Origin: Bagarius yarrelli
Taxonomy: Eukaryota; Chordata; Actinopteri; Siluriformes; Sisoridae
Reading direction: 5' to 3'
NCBI GenBank assembly: GCA_005784505.1
Contig: VCAZ01000179.1
Coordinates: forward strand, 209,281-273,280
DNA length: 64,000 nucleotides
Below, piece by piece: positions 10,639 to 21,535 of the stretch (the first letter of the stretch is position 1; each line of letters opens with the position of its first letter). Both the position numbers and the translations under genes were made by a program. The notes beneath the pieces are model-generated. The model ran no database searches. It saw nothing but the letters and a program-made list of their open reading frames with translations, and was not told the DNA's origin.

Positions 10639-10753
10639 GTAAGCTGGATAAGGGCCAAGGTAAGCTGGATGAGGGCTAGGGTAAGCTGGATAAGGGCTAG
10701 GGTAAGATGGATAAGGGCTGGGGTAAGCTGGATAAGGGCTGGGGTAAGCTGGA
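10639..10753. repeat. 21-bp tandem array grown from a SINE-1 tail
   Basis: Five complete and one partial unit start at 10639, 10660, 10681, 10702, 10723 and 10744, each a variant of 'gtaagctggataagggctag'. This equals the SINE-1 tail motif 'gtaagtcgctctggataagg' with a small deletion, and it abuts the tail of the SINE at 10463. Its translation gives the repetitive Tyr/Pro/Ser minus-strand frames, which are not genes. Confidence 0.95.
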
Positions 10754-10791
10754 GATACGCAGTAGTGTTGAGTTGATGTGTTAAAGATTTC

Positions 10792-10962
10792 ACTAAAGTG
10801 CAATGGTTAGAGTGTTGAAATTCAATTCCTAGGGCCACCAATCTGCCACTGCAGGACCCTTAAACATGACCTCTAACCCTTAACTGCTTAGATGAATGAG
10901 ATAATTGTAAGTCTGGATAGCGACATGCTCTGGATAGAGACATGTGCTAAATGCTTGATTCT
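10792..10962 (+). repeat. SINE-1
   Basis: The head 'gtgcaatggttagagtgttg' is followed by 'ctgccactgcaggaccctta', 'cccttaactgctta' and a tail in which 'tctggatag' is partly duplicated ('agcgacatgctctggatag'). Confidence 0.8.
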
Positions 10963-11224
10963 GAGCTTTGCGTAAATTACTACAGAAATTATCTAATAGC
11001 TACAACCAAAGAAAACATCTGATCACTTGCTCGGGTCAACTGAGTCGGAGGAATGGCACTCCTATAAGGATAATTCAGAGAGCAATGCTATTACTGAGAC
11101 AACTGCAGATGATTCCTGATTTATAATCATGTAAATACACAGACAGCAATTTAAACTGATTTCAGATCAAAGAGTCAGAACAAAAGCTGGAACAAACTCG
11201 ACACACTTGTTTTACTCCTGACTG
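10963..11224. other. No recognisable feature
   Basis: Short unique-looking stretch between a SINE and the TCAC array. Confidence 0.4.
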
Positions 11225-12320
11225 GACCGGATTCACTCACTCACTCAATTACACACTCAGTTACACACTCACTTACTCACTCACTCATTCACTCACTCAC
11301 ACATTTACACACTCACTCATTCACTCACTCAATTACTCATTTTCTTACTCACTCACTCTCCCACTCACTCATCATTACACACTCATCATCACTCACTCAA
11401 TTACTCATTTTCTTACTCACTCACTTTCCCACTCACTCACTCATTTACCACACCACTCATCACTAACTACAATTATTATTTTTACTCCTCTTCACTCACT
11501 CACTCACACACACACATAATTACTCACTCACTCATTTACACACACACTCACTCACTAACTCACTTAATTACTTATTTTCTTACTCACTCTTTCACTCACT
11601 CACTCCCTCACTCTTCATTCACACACCACTTAATACTCATCATTATTTAACACACACTCACTCACTACTCACTATTACTATTTTCTTACTCATCACTCTT
11701 TCACTCACTCACACACCACACACTCAACTACTCACTCACTTATTAATCTACTCTCACCACTCTACACCAACACTCACTCATTACGCCACTCACACACACT
11801 CATCAGTCACTTACTCTTACTTAATCATCACTATTCCACTCACTAACATAACCACACTCCACTCTCACTCTTTACAATACACACACACAACTACTCACTC
11901 ACTCACTCACTCACTAATTACCACTCACTCACAATCACGCACTACTACACACCCGGACTTTTAACACACTCACTAACATTAATCATTTTTTACTCACTCA
12001 CTTTCCACTCACACTCATTTACACACCAATTACTCACACACTCAATTAACACACACATCATTACCTTTAATTAATTACAACTACTACTCACTCACTCGCC
12101 ACTCAATTACTCAGTTACACTCACTTACTCCCTCACCTACTCACTCACTCATTCACTCACTCACTCACTCTCTCTTATTCACCCTCTTGTACATTTATTT
12201 ACACACTTCCCACTCACTCACTTACCCTCTCTCACCCTGTCTCCCATTCACTCTGTCTCTCTCTTACTCACTCACACACTCACTTACTTACTCATTCTTC
12301 CAACACTCATACATATCCAT
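11225..12320. repeat. Long TCAC/ACTC satellite-like array
   Basis: About 1.1 kb of 'actcactcac' units with interspersed 'attactcattttcttact' variants that recur roughly every 60-130 bp, so a higher-order unit exists. Many units are one base short or long. That can be natural decay or sequencing noise in a collapsed tandem array. Confidence 0.93.
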
Positions 12321-12719
12321 GTTTTCAGCCCTGAGCTCTTGTACAGGTTTTTTTTTTCCTCTGAGAAGACAATTCTGTTCTAGTAAACCACTATTCTGCC
12401 GCAAGAGCTCATGATGTTATAATAATTGTAATGTTGCTACTCACAGGAAGCTGATTAATAGTAAAAAGGTTGTCAAGTTCTTAGCTGGAGGTTGAAATTG
12501 TTTATGTTTGCCAGCTAGACGGTTGTTGATCAAGCACAGTGGAGTTCCTTAAGCAACCAGTGGGGTAATTAACCCGGTACTCAAGCTGAAAACGGCTTCT
12601 GAAAGTAAATTTTATGTGTTCACGTATTTCATTCTGAAACTCCCAGAATTTTGCCTGGTTCTTATCAACAGCCAATAGCCTCTAAGATATGCTCCACCAA
12701 GCCCCACCCCCTGAAAAGA
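12321..12719. other. No recognisable feature
   Basis: Ordinary composition between two low-complexity blocks. No repeat family was recognised. Confidence 0.4.
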
Positions 12720-13290
12720 AATGTTAATAATAATATTAATAATAATAGTAAGAGTATGTAAAAAACAGGTTTTACAGAATTATTATTGTTCCAAATGTTG
12801 TGTGTGTTTTATTTTATTTTGTGCTTCGGGTTAATTTTGTTGTGTTTGAATTTTGTTTTTGTTTTATTTATTTATTATTTTTTTTTTATTGGTTATTTAT
12901 GTTGTAATTTTTCTTTTTTATTATTCGCTAACGTAGTTTGTTTTAATTTTATTGTTGTTTTTTAATCATTATTAATTCATTGTTGTGTTGTGGTTTTTTT
13001 GTAGTTGTACTTGATTTTGGTTTCATTATTGTGATACAGTATTTGCTGTGTAATTCATTTATTTAATTGTATTGCTTTGTTAATGTGTTTATAATTATGT
13101 TCTAATGTGTTGGGGTTTTTATTTTGTTTTGTTTAGATATGATGTGTTATCAATTTTTTTTGTTTTCAGTTTCATGTGGGGTTGTGTAATTCATTTGGTT
13201 TTTTTTTTTAAATGTTACTGTTTTATGTGTTCTATATGTTCGTGTCTACATTTGTAAAGTTGTGCTTGATTTTGTAGTGTTTTTTTTCAT
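12720..13290. repeat. T/G-rich, C-poor low-complexity block
   Basis: It starts with ATA/AAT triplets and becomes a ~550-bp stretch built of 'tttattttgtttg'-like words with almost no C on the plus strand. There is no clean period. Transcription in either direction would give a strongly skewed RNA. Confidence 0.8.
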
Positions 13291-13769
13291 CAGTATAAGG
13301 CAGCGTTTGTGATTCAGTGTTTGGTTGTTCAGGTCCCCCCGTCATCCCTCGCTCGCTTTCAGGTTAATCGTCCATTTATATGATTAAGGTGAAAAGACTG
13401 ACATTAAACTCTCTGAGAAGTGTGTTTCTGTGAGTCACTGTTCGAATAGATGGCCTTGGGACACACACAAGCACACACACAACAGCATTCCGGTGGTTTC
13501 CTTTGCAGAGAGGACGAATCAAGGTTATTTCCCAAAGGGTGTCTCCGGTTTTCAGTCTCTCAGTACAAGGACCTCTTTTGTCGAAGCAATACTGAGATCA
13601 AAAAACTGTGAGTGACTGAGAGAGAGAGAGAGGAGAGAAAGAGAGAGAAAGAGAGGGATATAGAGAGAGAGAGGGACAATGAGAGGAAATGTGACAGCTA
13701 GATTTCCTTGTTTTCAATCAGTAAAAGTTAAACTATTTACTGACTGAACTGGTCCAGGACTGCAGCAAA
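13291..13769. other. Featureless apart from a GA microsatellite
   Basis: A (GA) tract with a few A insertions spans about 13617-13672. The 61-codon frame at 13430 has no supporting evidence. Confidence 0.55.
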
Positions 13770-13840
13770 AGGGCCTTTATCAGGGGCCCAACAGTGGCAT
13801 TTGGTGGTCCTGGGACTTGAACTAACAAGCTTCTTATTTA
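13770..13840 (-). repeat. SINE-1 core fragment
   Basis: Only the body 'tcaggggcccaacagtggca' and 'ggtggtcctgggacttgaac' remain. Head and tail are lost. Confidence 0.65.
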
Positions 13841-14289
13841 GCAATGATTTAAACAAACGATGCAGAAGAAGACAGTCACATCTAGTTCACATGCTGTCTG
13901 CGGTACACAAGTACACTGAACATGAGGTTATAAGGTAGTGAAAAAGCCCAGACAGGAGTGTTAGCGCCCTATACAGACGGATGTATACAGTAACCGCACA
14001 ATAAACTACATCCTGACTCACCCCCAGAGCTGTTTGTAACTGATATTTGTTTAGATTGTAGATTGAGGATGCACTAATATATCTACAATATGTAAAGAGC
14101 ATACATAAAAAAGGAAGAAAAAAAGAGTGGGGGGTGTGGGGGGTTTTTTTTGTTTTGGGTTTGGGGTGGGGGTTTGGGGGTGAATGTAGAAAACTGAAAA
14201 AAAAAGAAAAAAAAGAAAAAAGAAAGGAAAAGAAAGAAGAGAAAGAAAGAAAAAAAGATAAAGAAAGAAAGAAGGAAAGAAGGAAAGAA

Positions 14290-14307
14290 GGGGGGGGGGG
14301 GGGGGGG
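14290..14307 (+). repeat. Run of 18 G
   Basis: An uninterrupted G run following a GAAG/GGAAA tract. Confidence 0.9.
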
Positions 14308-14612
14308 TTGAAAAAATGCCAGTATTAAACAAAAAGACAGACAAAATTGGAGGAAAATGAAAATAACATAGAGAGAATGTAATAGAAAGGAACAGAAATT
14401 AAACGTAATAAATAAGAGAAACTGTTAAGATAAAAGACAGAAAAGGGGAAGGGAAAGAAAGAAAAGAAAGAAAGAAAGAAAGAAAGAAAGAAGAAAGAAA
14501 GAAAGGAAGGATTCTTTCACAGGAATTCCATATTTGGCCAACAAACTTCCGGGGATATATTGTGACTAGCAGAAGGAGGGGTATTAAAATAAAGAAGAAA
14601 ACATGAATGAAA

Positions 14613-14657
<45 letters not shown>

Positions 14658-14998
14658 AAGGTTGAGAGAAAGAGAAAGAGAGGGAGGGAGGGAGAGAGAG
14701 GGGAGGGAGAGAGAGGGAGGAAGGGGTGAAACGAGATTTGTCAAGGGGTCTGGGGGTGCAATAGTTCGGCTGTTCATTTTAACTTCGGTGTCCGCACTGC
14801 GCACCACACTGACGTCAGTGCACGCTCACACACACACACACACACACACAAACACAACCACACACACCCCAGAACAGAATGGAAATAAAGACACATACCT
14901 GCACACACAATGCTTTGCAAGACGTGCGCACACATGCATGCATGCACCCACCCCATTTGTGTGAATGACAACAAACCAAACGAACTGGGGGGGGGACT

Positions 14999-15034
<36 letters not shown>
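14999..15034 (+). repeat. Run of 36 G
   Basis: It is separated by only 'act' from a preceding nine-G run (14987-14995). True length is uncertain, because long homopolymers are poorly measured by any sequencing method. Confidence 0.85.
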
Positions 15035-15040
<6 letters not shown>

Positions 15041-15160
15041 AACAGAAGAAAGAGAGGAAAGAGGGGAGGTAGTGCAGAAGTAAGAAAAAGAGAGAGATAA
15101 GAAAAAGATTTAAAAAAGGAAGAAAAGAAAAAGGAGGGAGGGAGGGAGGGAGGCAGTGAT

Positions 15161-15547
15161 GGGGAAGTGAGAGATGTGATGAATGGAATACTGCAGTGAG
15201 ATTTTTTTAAATTAAACTCTGGGCAGTATTTGACGTCAATGCATGATCCCTCTTACTCTTTCACACACGCACACACACACTTGTACACATACTCAGACAT
15301 TTAATTTGGTGTGTAGCCATGGTGATTGTGAAAGAGAGAGGGGGGGAAAAAAGACAATTAAACACCATTTATTTTGAATTTAACAATGTGTGTATTAATT
15401 AAACACCATTGTTCCCTTATCACCTATTAAATTATGTAGCCTAGGGCTAGTTCTGTAGCATCCCTTAGCATCAAAACGTCTCTGCACCCTGTCTCTTCAA
15501 CATAAAATCTAATCTCTTGATTAAATTACATCACACCAATCATCTGA
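15161..15547. other. No recognisable feature
   Basis: A short CA run lies near 15266-15282 and a direct repeat 'aattaaacaccatt' at about 15357 and 15398. Nothing else is visible. Confidence 0.4.
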
Positions 15548-15712
15548 GGACATTTACATTTCTTGCATCCAGAGCGACTTACGTTTATCTCATTCTTTTT
15601 ATCCAGCTAAGGGTTAAATGCATTGCCCAAGGGCCCAGCAATGGTAAGTTGAGGCTGCTGGGAATTGAACCTATGATCTTCTGTTACAACAGATTCATCA
15701 CTTTTCCTAGAG
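15548..15712 (-). repeat. SINE-1, tail partly replaced
   Basis: The blocks 'tccagagcgacttacg', 'cccaagggcccagcaatgg' and 'gctgggaattgaacctatg' are clear. The very end has lost 'gcatttggcagacgccctta'. Confidence 0.85.
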
Positions 15713-16387
15713 AGCAAGCGAAGTTCATTTCTGGATGTGATTAATCAGCTGCAGTCTGTGGAAAAGCCCTGGGCTTAGTGCACTGCAACTCGAGAGAGGG
15801 AGGGAGAGAGAGAGAGAGAAAGATTCAATTTTTTGTGTTTAGTTTTCCACTATAAATAATTCATGTTTCATGCCTTACAATTTTATAATTATGTTTTAAT
15901 TTTACTGCTTAAATTTGATAAACATTTATTCTTGAAAGTACATGTATATATAAATATTCCAAAACACATGTATACTGTAGGTGTGTATTGACCTAAAATC
16001 AGTGGTTTTTGGTGAATTTGGGTTTCTCCAGAGCTCAAAGATTTGCATTGCATTCCAGGAGCAGGAAATGAACCGGTATGACTCAGTTATTAGGAACTCT
16101 TACTAAGCAGTCAACTGCAAATCATTCAGATCTTATTGATCCATGCCACCAACCTCTGCTTCCAACCAGCCTCACCTTGCACTAAAATCCTCCCCCAGTT
16201 GGTGCCTGATCAAGTTCTTTCCAGAGCCATTGCGTTCCAGGACCATTGCAGCTGGTATTAACTGTGCCGTAAGTGTGGTTTTATCCAGGGCCTTTAACTC
16301 TTTAACTGCCCAGTTGGATAAAAATAAGATAACTATAATTCACTTTGAATAAAAGTGTCTGCCACAATGCATACATGTAAAAAAATG
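15713..16387. other. No gene; one GA microsatellite
   Basis: A (GA) tract lies at 15793-15822. At 16140-16345 the words 'ccattgcagctggtatta' and 'gtgtctgccacaatgcat' suggest an old, very diverged SINE-1 copy, too worn to annotate separately. Confidence 0.4.
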
Positions 16388-16535
16388 CTTGTTGTATTCT
16401 TTAGGTTGTTCTGTGTTATTTTAAAAGTTAGGTCAAGAAAAAACATTTATATTATTCTCTACAGTAGGTGAGTGGTATAATCTGTCATATTCTCTTTTGT
16501 ATGTCAGTGGTACCATCTGTGGTAGCTCAAGTTCA
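16388..16535. repeat. 35-bp minisatellite, left block
   Basis: About four diverged units of the array that continues at 17431, built on 'gtattctctaaggtaggtca' and 'gtggtataatctgt'. It is separated from the main array by a LINE insertion. Confidence 0.75.
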
Positions 16536-16959
16536 AGAATATATTTCAACCATATAAAGCAGACGCAGTACACAGTGAAATGAAACAACGTTTCTCCAGG
16601 ACCCCATGGTGCAACACAAAAACAACACAAAATTACACAAAACAATAACAACACAGAGCTAAGGACTAACAGTAAATTGTCTTAGCAACATAAAGTGCAT
16701 GTGTGCAACCTGGTGCAAACAGTGCAAGACAGACAGTGCAATAAACAATATAGACTTTACAACAGACTATAAAGTACAAAAAAAACAGGACGCTATATGG
16801 AAAGTTAAATTAAACAGCACTGACCAGATTATAAAAATGTGCAAATAGGACTGTGCAATTAAAAAAACAAGGTAAATGTGCAAGCTGCATTCAAAGTGTC
16901 CATGCTTAACAATTGTATTTTAATTGTTTTGCTGTAAACATCGAATTGTCTTAAGTGTG

Positions 16960-17003
<44 letters not shown>

Positions 17004-17430
17004 TTGAGAAAGTGGAGGTGGAAAATGGGCTTTTCTCAGCCTTCTCAGGAAGTAGAGGCGCTGCTGGGTTTTTTTGCTGATGGAGTAATGATGCTGAAAA
17101 AAGTGCTTCATATCCGGACTGACTGAGGAACGTCCGTGGAACAGTTCGTACAGTTTGCAAACTGCAATAGGTCCAGCGTGGGAGGGAGCAGTGTCTTCAT
17201 GTGCCTCATGACGAGCCTTTCGAAACACTTCATCACGATGGGTGTGAGTGCGACAGGACGGTAGTCATTGAGGCGGGAGACTGCTGACTTTTTCGGTACA
17301 GGGATGATGGTAGAGGTTTTGAGGCATGTGGGAACGACAGCGGTGGAGTTGTCTTGTGGTTAGCGATCGTCTAGATGCCCTGCCACATGCGCTGAGTGTC
17401 TCTGCTGTCCTCAAAGTGGCTATGGATTTT
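16536..17430 (-). pseudogene. LINE (second type) 3' part, internally deleted
   Basis: On the minus strand the first ~130 codons read as the start of a reverse transcriptase: VPKKSAVSRLNDYRPVALTPIV, then KCFERLVMRHMKTLLPP, then DLLQFA. After about 17140 the frame jumps to KKTQQRLYFLRRLRKA, which in intact elements of this type lies some hundreds of residues later, near the C-terminus. A middle piece including the catalytic YADD region is therefore missing. A GT microsatellite (16965-17000) and a ~400-bp 3' untranslated region follow. It sits inside the 35-bp minisatellite and interrupts it. The LINE clade cannot be fixed by eye. Confidence 0.8.
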
Positions 17431-17506
17431 CTTGGTATTCTCTGAAGTAGGGTTTACAGTATTTTAAAAGAAAAGGTCAGTGATATGGTCTGTAGTATTC
17501 TAAAAG
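17431..17506. repeat. 35-bp minisatellite, middle block
   Basis: Two units ('ggtattctctgaagtagg', 'ggtcagtgatatggtctgt') lie between the LINE and the Rpt-A' insertion. Confidence 0.8.
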
Positions 17507-17884
17507 TCAAGTCAAGTCACCTTTATTTATATAGCGCTTTTAACAATCAGAATTGTTTCAAAGCAGCTTTACAGAAATACATCAGAAATTACAATATTAT
17601 ACATTCATTATAACAGTCAATTTGATTGATATCCATAAATTTAGGGTCCCCAACTAAGCAAGCCAGAAGCAACGGTGGCAAGGAACCAAAACTCTATCGG
17701 TGACAAAATGGAGAAAAAAAACCTTGGGAGAACCAGGCTCAGTCAGTTCCAGTAGGTTACCCATGCTGCAGTAAAGTTTTCGTGGTCTTGTCCGGATGGC
17801 CATTTAGAAGACAAGAAAAACTGCCTTATTGTCTCCAAGTGATGGGGCGACGGTGAGCTCGGAATAACAGACATAAAAGGGAGT
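17507..17884 (+). repeat. Rpt-A' element inside the minisatellite
   Basis: It starts 'agtcaagtcacctttattta' and runs through 'caaagcagctttacagaa', 'ggtccccaactaagcaagcc', 'tgccttattgtctccaagtg' and 'gtgagctcggaataacaga'. The copy at 31926-32262 matches over ~330 bp. Minisatellite units resume immediately after it, so it is an insertion younger than the array. Confidence 0.85.
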
Positions 17885-19160
17885 TCCCAGTACAGTCTGT
17901 GGTAAACTTTAAGGTAGGTCAGTGGACTAGCCTGAGGTATTCTTTAATATATGTCAGAGGTATTCTCTACGATAGGTCAGTGAAATGGTCGGTGGTATTC
18001 TCTAAGGTAGATCAATGGTATGGTCTGTGGTATTCTCTAAGATAGGTTAATGATATAATTTGTGGTATTTTCTAAAGGTAGGTCAGTGGTATTGTCTGTG
18101 GTTTTCTTTAAGATAACTCTGTGGTGTAAACTGTGGTATTCTCTAGGGTAGGTCAATAATATAATCTATGGTATTCTCTAAAGTAGGATGGTATTCTCTA
18201 GGGTAGATCAATGGTATGGTCTGTGATATTTTTAAAGTAGGTCAGTGGTAAAATCTGGTATTCTCTAGGGTATGTTAATTGTATACTTTTTTGTATTCTC
18301 TAAGGCAGGTCAATGGTATAATCTGTGGTATACTCTAAAATAGGTCAGTGGAATAGTCTGTGATATTCTCTAGGGTAAGTCAATGGTATACTTTTTTGTA
18401 TTCTCTGAGGCAGGTCAATGATATAATCTGTGGTATTCTCTAAAATAGGTCAATGGTATGGTCTGTGGTCAGTGATATAATATGTGGTATACTCTAAGAT
18501 ATGTCAGGGAATAGTCTGTGGTATTCTCTAGGATAGGTCAATACTGTGAGCTGTGGTATTCTCTAAAGTAGGACGGTGGTATGGTCTGTGTTTTTTTTAA
18601 GGTAGCTCAGTGGTATAATCTGTGGTGTTCTCTAGGATAGGTCAGTGCTATGGTTTGTGTAATCTTCAAGTGAGGTAATTGGTATGGTTTATTGTATTTT
18701 TCAAGGTACAGGTAGATCAGTTGTATAATCTGGGGTATTTACTAAGGTAGGTCAGTGATACAGTCTTCGGTATTCTCTGGGGTGGATCAGTGGTATAGTC
18801 TGTGGTATTCTCTAGGGTAGGTCAGTGGTATAATCTGTGGTATTTTCTAAAGTAGGCCAATGGTATGGTCAATGGTATTTTTAAAGTAGGTCAGTGGTAT
18901 AATCTGTGGTATTCTCTAAAATAGGTCAATGGTATAATCTGGTGTTATCTAAAGTCAGTAGTATTCTATAAGGTAAATAGCGGTATGGTCTCTTGTATTT
19001 TCTAAGGTATGTCAGTGGTATAATTTGAGGTATTCTATAAAATAGCTTAGTGGAATGGTCTGTGGCATTCTCTAAGGTTGGTCAGTGGTATGGTCTTCTG
19101 GTGGTATTCTCTAGGGTATGGGCTGTGGTATTTTCTAAGTTAGGTCAATGGTATGTTGTG
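17885..19160. repeat. 35-bp minisatellite, main array
   Basis: Roughly 35 units of a 35-bp consensus built from 'ggtattctctaaggtaggtc' followed by 'agtggtatggtctgt'. Units differ by a few bases and some are shortened. Recurrent variants ('ggtcaatggtataatctg' against 'ggtcagtggtatggtctg') alternate, suggesting higher-order duplication. Confidence 0.95.
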
Positions 19161-19775
19161 ATTATTGTCACTATTGGCAAAGTTTCTGACAACATTCTAG
19201 TTTATTGGTTACTTAGCTAGTCATTTATTCAAATTATGAAAGTAGATAGCAGGAAAAAATGTCTCAAATTTATAGACCAAATAAAAAACCATTCAACATA
19301 TATATAATGCAATAGCTAATACTATATATGATTTCAACTAAATGTGTAAAAAATTTAATGGCACAAAAAAATTCTAGAAACAATAAATTTGCATTTGATT
19401 TATCTCTAGTATTAACAAGTTTTCATTTTGCATTTCTAAAATCTGCCAAAATCTCTGATGAACATTCAAAATTGTGATTTTCAGTAAATGTTAAATCGTT
19501 TTTTTTTAGTTCACAATTTGCATCTTATTTGAAAGAGATATTAACTCAGTTTGAAGCATTTCTCCAGCTGGGAAGCCAGGCTTTTAAAGATCAATAGCAA
19601 ACAGATGAAGCTTTTCATTCTGCCTTTATAGGGTGTATGGCTAATCAGCATCATTAGGAGATAAGAGGTTTTGACCTGGAAAAACAAGCAAGTACAGATG
19701 TGTCCAGATCAGTGTTTTTCACTTAGGATGATAAAATGTTTTCTTCAGGCACATGAGCAAAAGAAATAAAACATA
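19161..19775. other. No assigned feature
   Basis: AT-rich. The segment 19555-19680 ('gctaatcagcatcattagga') has the look of conserved non-coding DNA, with a homeodomain-like TAAT and a GATA-like 'agataag'. This is not provable here. Confidence 0.3.
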
Positions 19776-19968
19776 ATTTACATTTATGGCATATGTCAGA
19801 CACGCTTATCCAGAGCGACTTACATTTAACTCTTTTATACAGCTGAGCAATTGGGGGTTAAAGGCCTTACGCAGGAGCCAAGCAGTGGTAAATTGGTGGT
19901 GCCTGGAATCAAACTCTAATCTTTCAATTACAAATCCAACACCTAAACCACTGCACTACCACTTCCCC
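19776..19968 (-). repeat. SINE-1, full length
   Basis: All parts are present from the tail ('tatccagagcgacttacat') through 'agctgagcaattgggggtta' and 'gccaagcagtggtaaattgg' to the head 'aaaccactgcactaccactt'. Confidence 0.93.
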
Positions 19969-20913
19969 TTGTTTGACATAAACTGACCAGCCGGATGTAG
20001 GCACATCTTTACTTTTAACCATGTAAATGTGCATTTTTTATTCTTTTGTGCCATCAACCAAAGGAGTTACAAACCATAAGCAAACCTTCCAATATGTCTG
20101 ACAAATCATACATAGCATATTTTATAAACATTGATTTTGTAAAACCATACCGAGAGTCATGGCTTCTTTGATTTCTTTGATAAATGCCCCCCAGGTTCTA
20201 CATCCTCACACAACCTGGCTAAAGGGTTCCATTTCCATTTGCTTTAACAATATTGATATTGGCAGAAAAACATTGATGTCCAAGCGTGTATGTGTATGTG
20301 TGTATGTTTGACACATTCTGTGTGAGTCATCTGTTTGTGTGGAAGCGCCTGGAATGTGCTATCGGGCTTCCATCATAAATTAATGAGCAATTTTGCTAGA
20401 ATGAGATTTAGCTGCCATAGAACAGTTTTGCCAGAGTATGTCTTAGTATTTTACATGCTGTGCTGTCATTGTATTGCCCCACAAGTTATTTTCATAAAAT
20501 AAACAGAATGCAATGATAAAATGAGACAATACCAAGTAGAACACAGTAAAGTCGCATGTACCGCAGTGTCTCCAACTGCCTCCAACCTCGGGGTCATAGT
20601 GCACAGAACGTGTTTACATCTAAGTCATAGGAAAAAGCAACTAGCAATCTCGAATCTATAAAATGTGTGCCAACACGTAGAAGAGATTTTTAGTGTTTTG
20701 GTTGCAAATGCATTTTGTGCAGTCCTGTTGTGACCGCAACACAACCGGAGCATTTTATAGGCCTTATCTGTGTGTGTAACCCTCACTTATTTTGCATGCA
20801 TAAAGAATTATTGGGCTACCCAATACTTGGTTTCAGTTTCTATTGACTCTTAAACAAAGACACGCAAACAGGCGTGCTGGCATTCCTGTAGGTTTTGAAG
20901 GTTTGGGAGATGG
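19969..20913. other. No assigned feature; possibly single copy
   Basis: No repeat signature was found. The part at 20315-20475 holds 'ataaattaatgagcaatttt' in a balanced context and is one of the candidate regulatory stretches listed in the findings. Confidence 0.3.
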
Positions 20914-21068
20914 GTTTACATTTACTTTTTCTGGCATTTAGAAGACCTCCTTATCCAGAGTTACCTTTATTTCTATCCAATTTATTTAACTGATCAACTG
21001 GGGGTTAAAAACCTTGCTCAGCGGCCCAACAGTGGTAACTTAATTGTGCTGGATTTGTGGAACTAAAG
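20914..21068 (-). repeat. SINE-1, diverged
   Basis: The tail ('ggcatttagaagacctcctt') and body ('ctcagcggcccaacagtggt') are recognisable. The head is truncated after 'gtgctggatttgtggaac'. Confidence 0.8.
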
Positions 21069-21160
21069 ATGTGAATTTATTTTAAGTTATAGTACATCAT
21101 AATATGATAGCAGAAAAAAACAAAAAAGTGTATAGTTTACTTTCTACAGTAGAAGTCTTA

Positions 21161-21335
21161 CTTCTGGAGAACCGGTGTCCTGCAGAGTTTAGCCAACCCT
21201 AATCAGACACACCTGAACTAGCTAATAAAAGTCTTGCTAAGTATACTTGAAATGTGCAGACTGTTGTGTTAAGGCATGTTGGAGCTAAATTCTGCAGGAC
21301 ACCAGCCCTACAGGACCGAGACTGGTGAAACCTGT
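21161..21335. mobile_element. Short palindromic element, Angel-like
   Basis: The left arm 'accggtgtcctgcagagttt' pairs with the right arm 'aaattctgcaggacaccagc' around a ~90-bp centre, so the single strand can fold into a hairpin. The copies at 47300 and 40545 share the layout. Such short inverted-repeat elements are known in fish as Angels. Naming this copy an Angel is an inference. Confidence 0.75.
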
Positions 21336-21389
21336 TCTATTGAACGGTCAAAGATATACTGTTGAAATAATAATATATCTGGTCTGTAC

Positions 21390-21535
21390 TTATTCATTTA
21401 TTTAATCATTTTCTATACCCACTTATTCCCTAACTCAGGGTCATGGGGATCTGCTGGAGTCTATCCCAGCCATCTTTAAAAGAGGGAAAGGCAGGAGGGG
21501 GACACCCTGGACAGGTCGCCAGTCCATCACAGGTA
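21390..21535 (-). repeat. SINE-2, 3' third only
   Basis: On the plus strand: 'ttattcatttatttaatcat' (tail), 'ggatctgctggagtctatcc' and 'acaggtcgccagtccatcac', ending abruptly at 'aggtac'. This is a 5'-truncated copy. Confidence 0.85.

Larger units (their letters stand above)
14105..15160. repeat. Kilobase purine-rich block of mixed microsatellites
   Basis: The plus strand is overwhelmingly A and G across successive GGGT, GAAA, GA, GGGA and poly-G tracts, broken by a CA run (14826-14850) and ~120 bp of ordinary sequence. The opposing 64-100-codon Lys/Glu/Arg and Ser/Leu frames are artefacts of these tracts. Confidence 0.9.

Noticed and set aside
10639..10753. CRISPR-like array of 21-bp repeats
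   Set aside because: The repeats are directly adjacent without spacers, and derive from a SINE tail in a vertebrate-type sequence.
14051..14344. Opposing 64- to 97-codon frames rich in Lys/Glu or Phe/Pro
   Set aside because: Artefacts of the purine-rich simple-sequence block.
17885..19160. CRISPR or regulatory repeat array
   Set aside because: 35-bp head-to-tail units with no unique spacers: a minisatellite.
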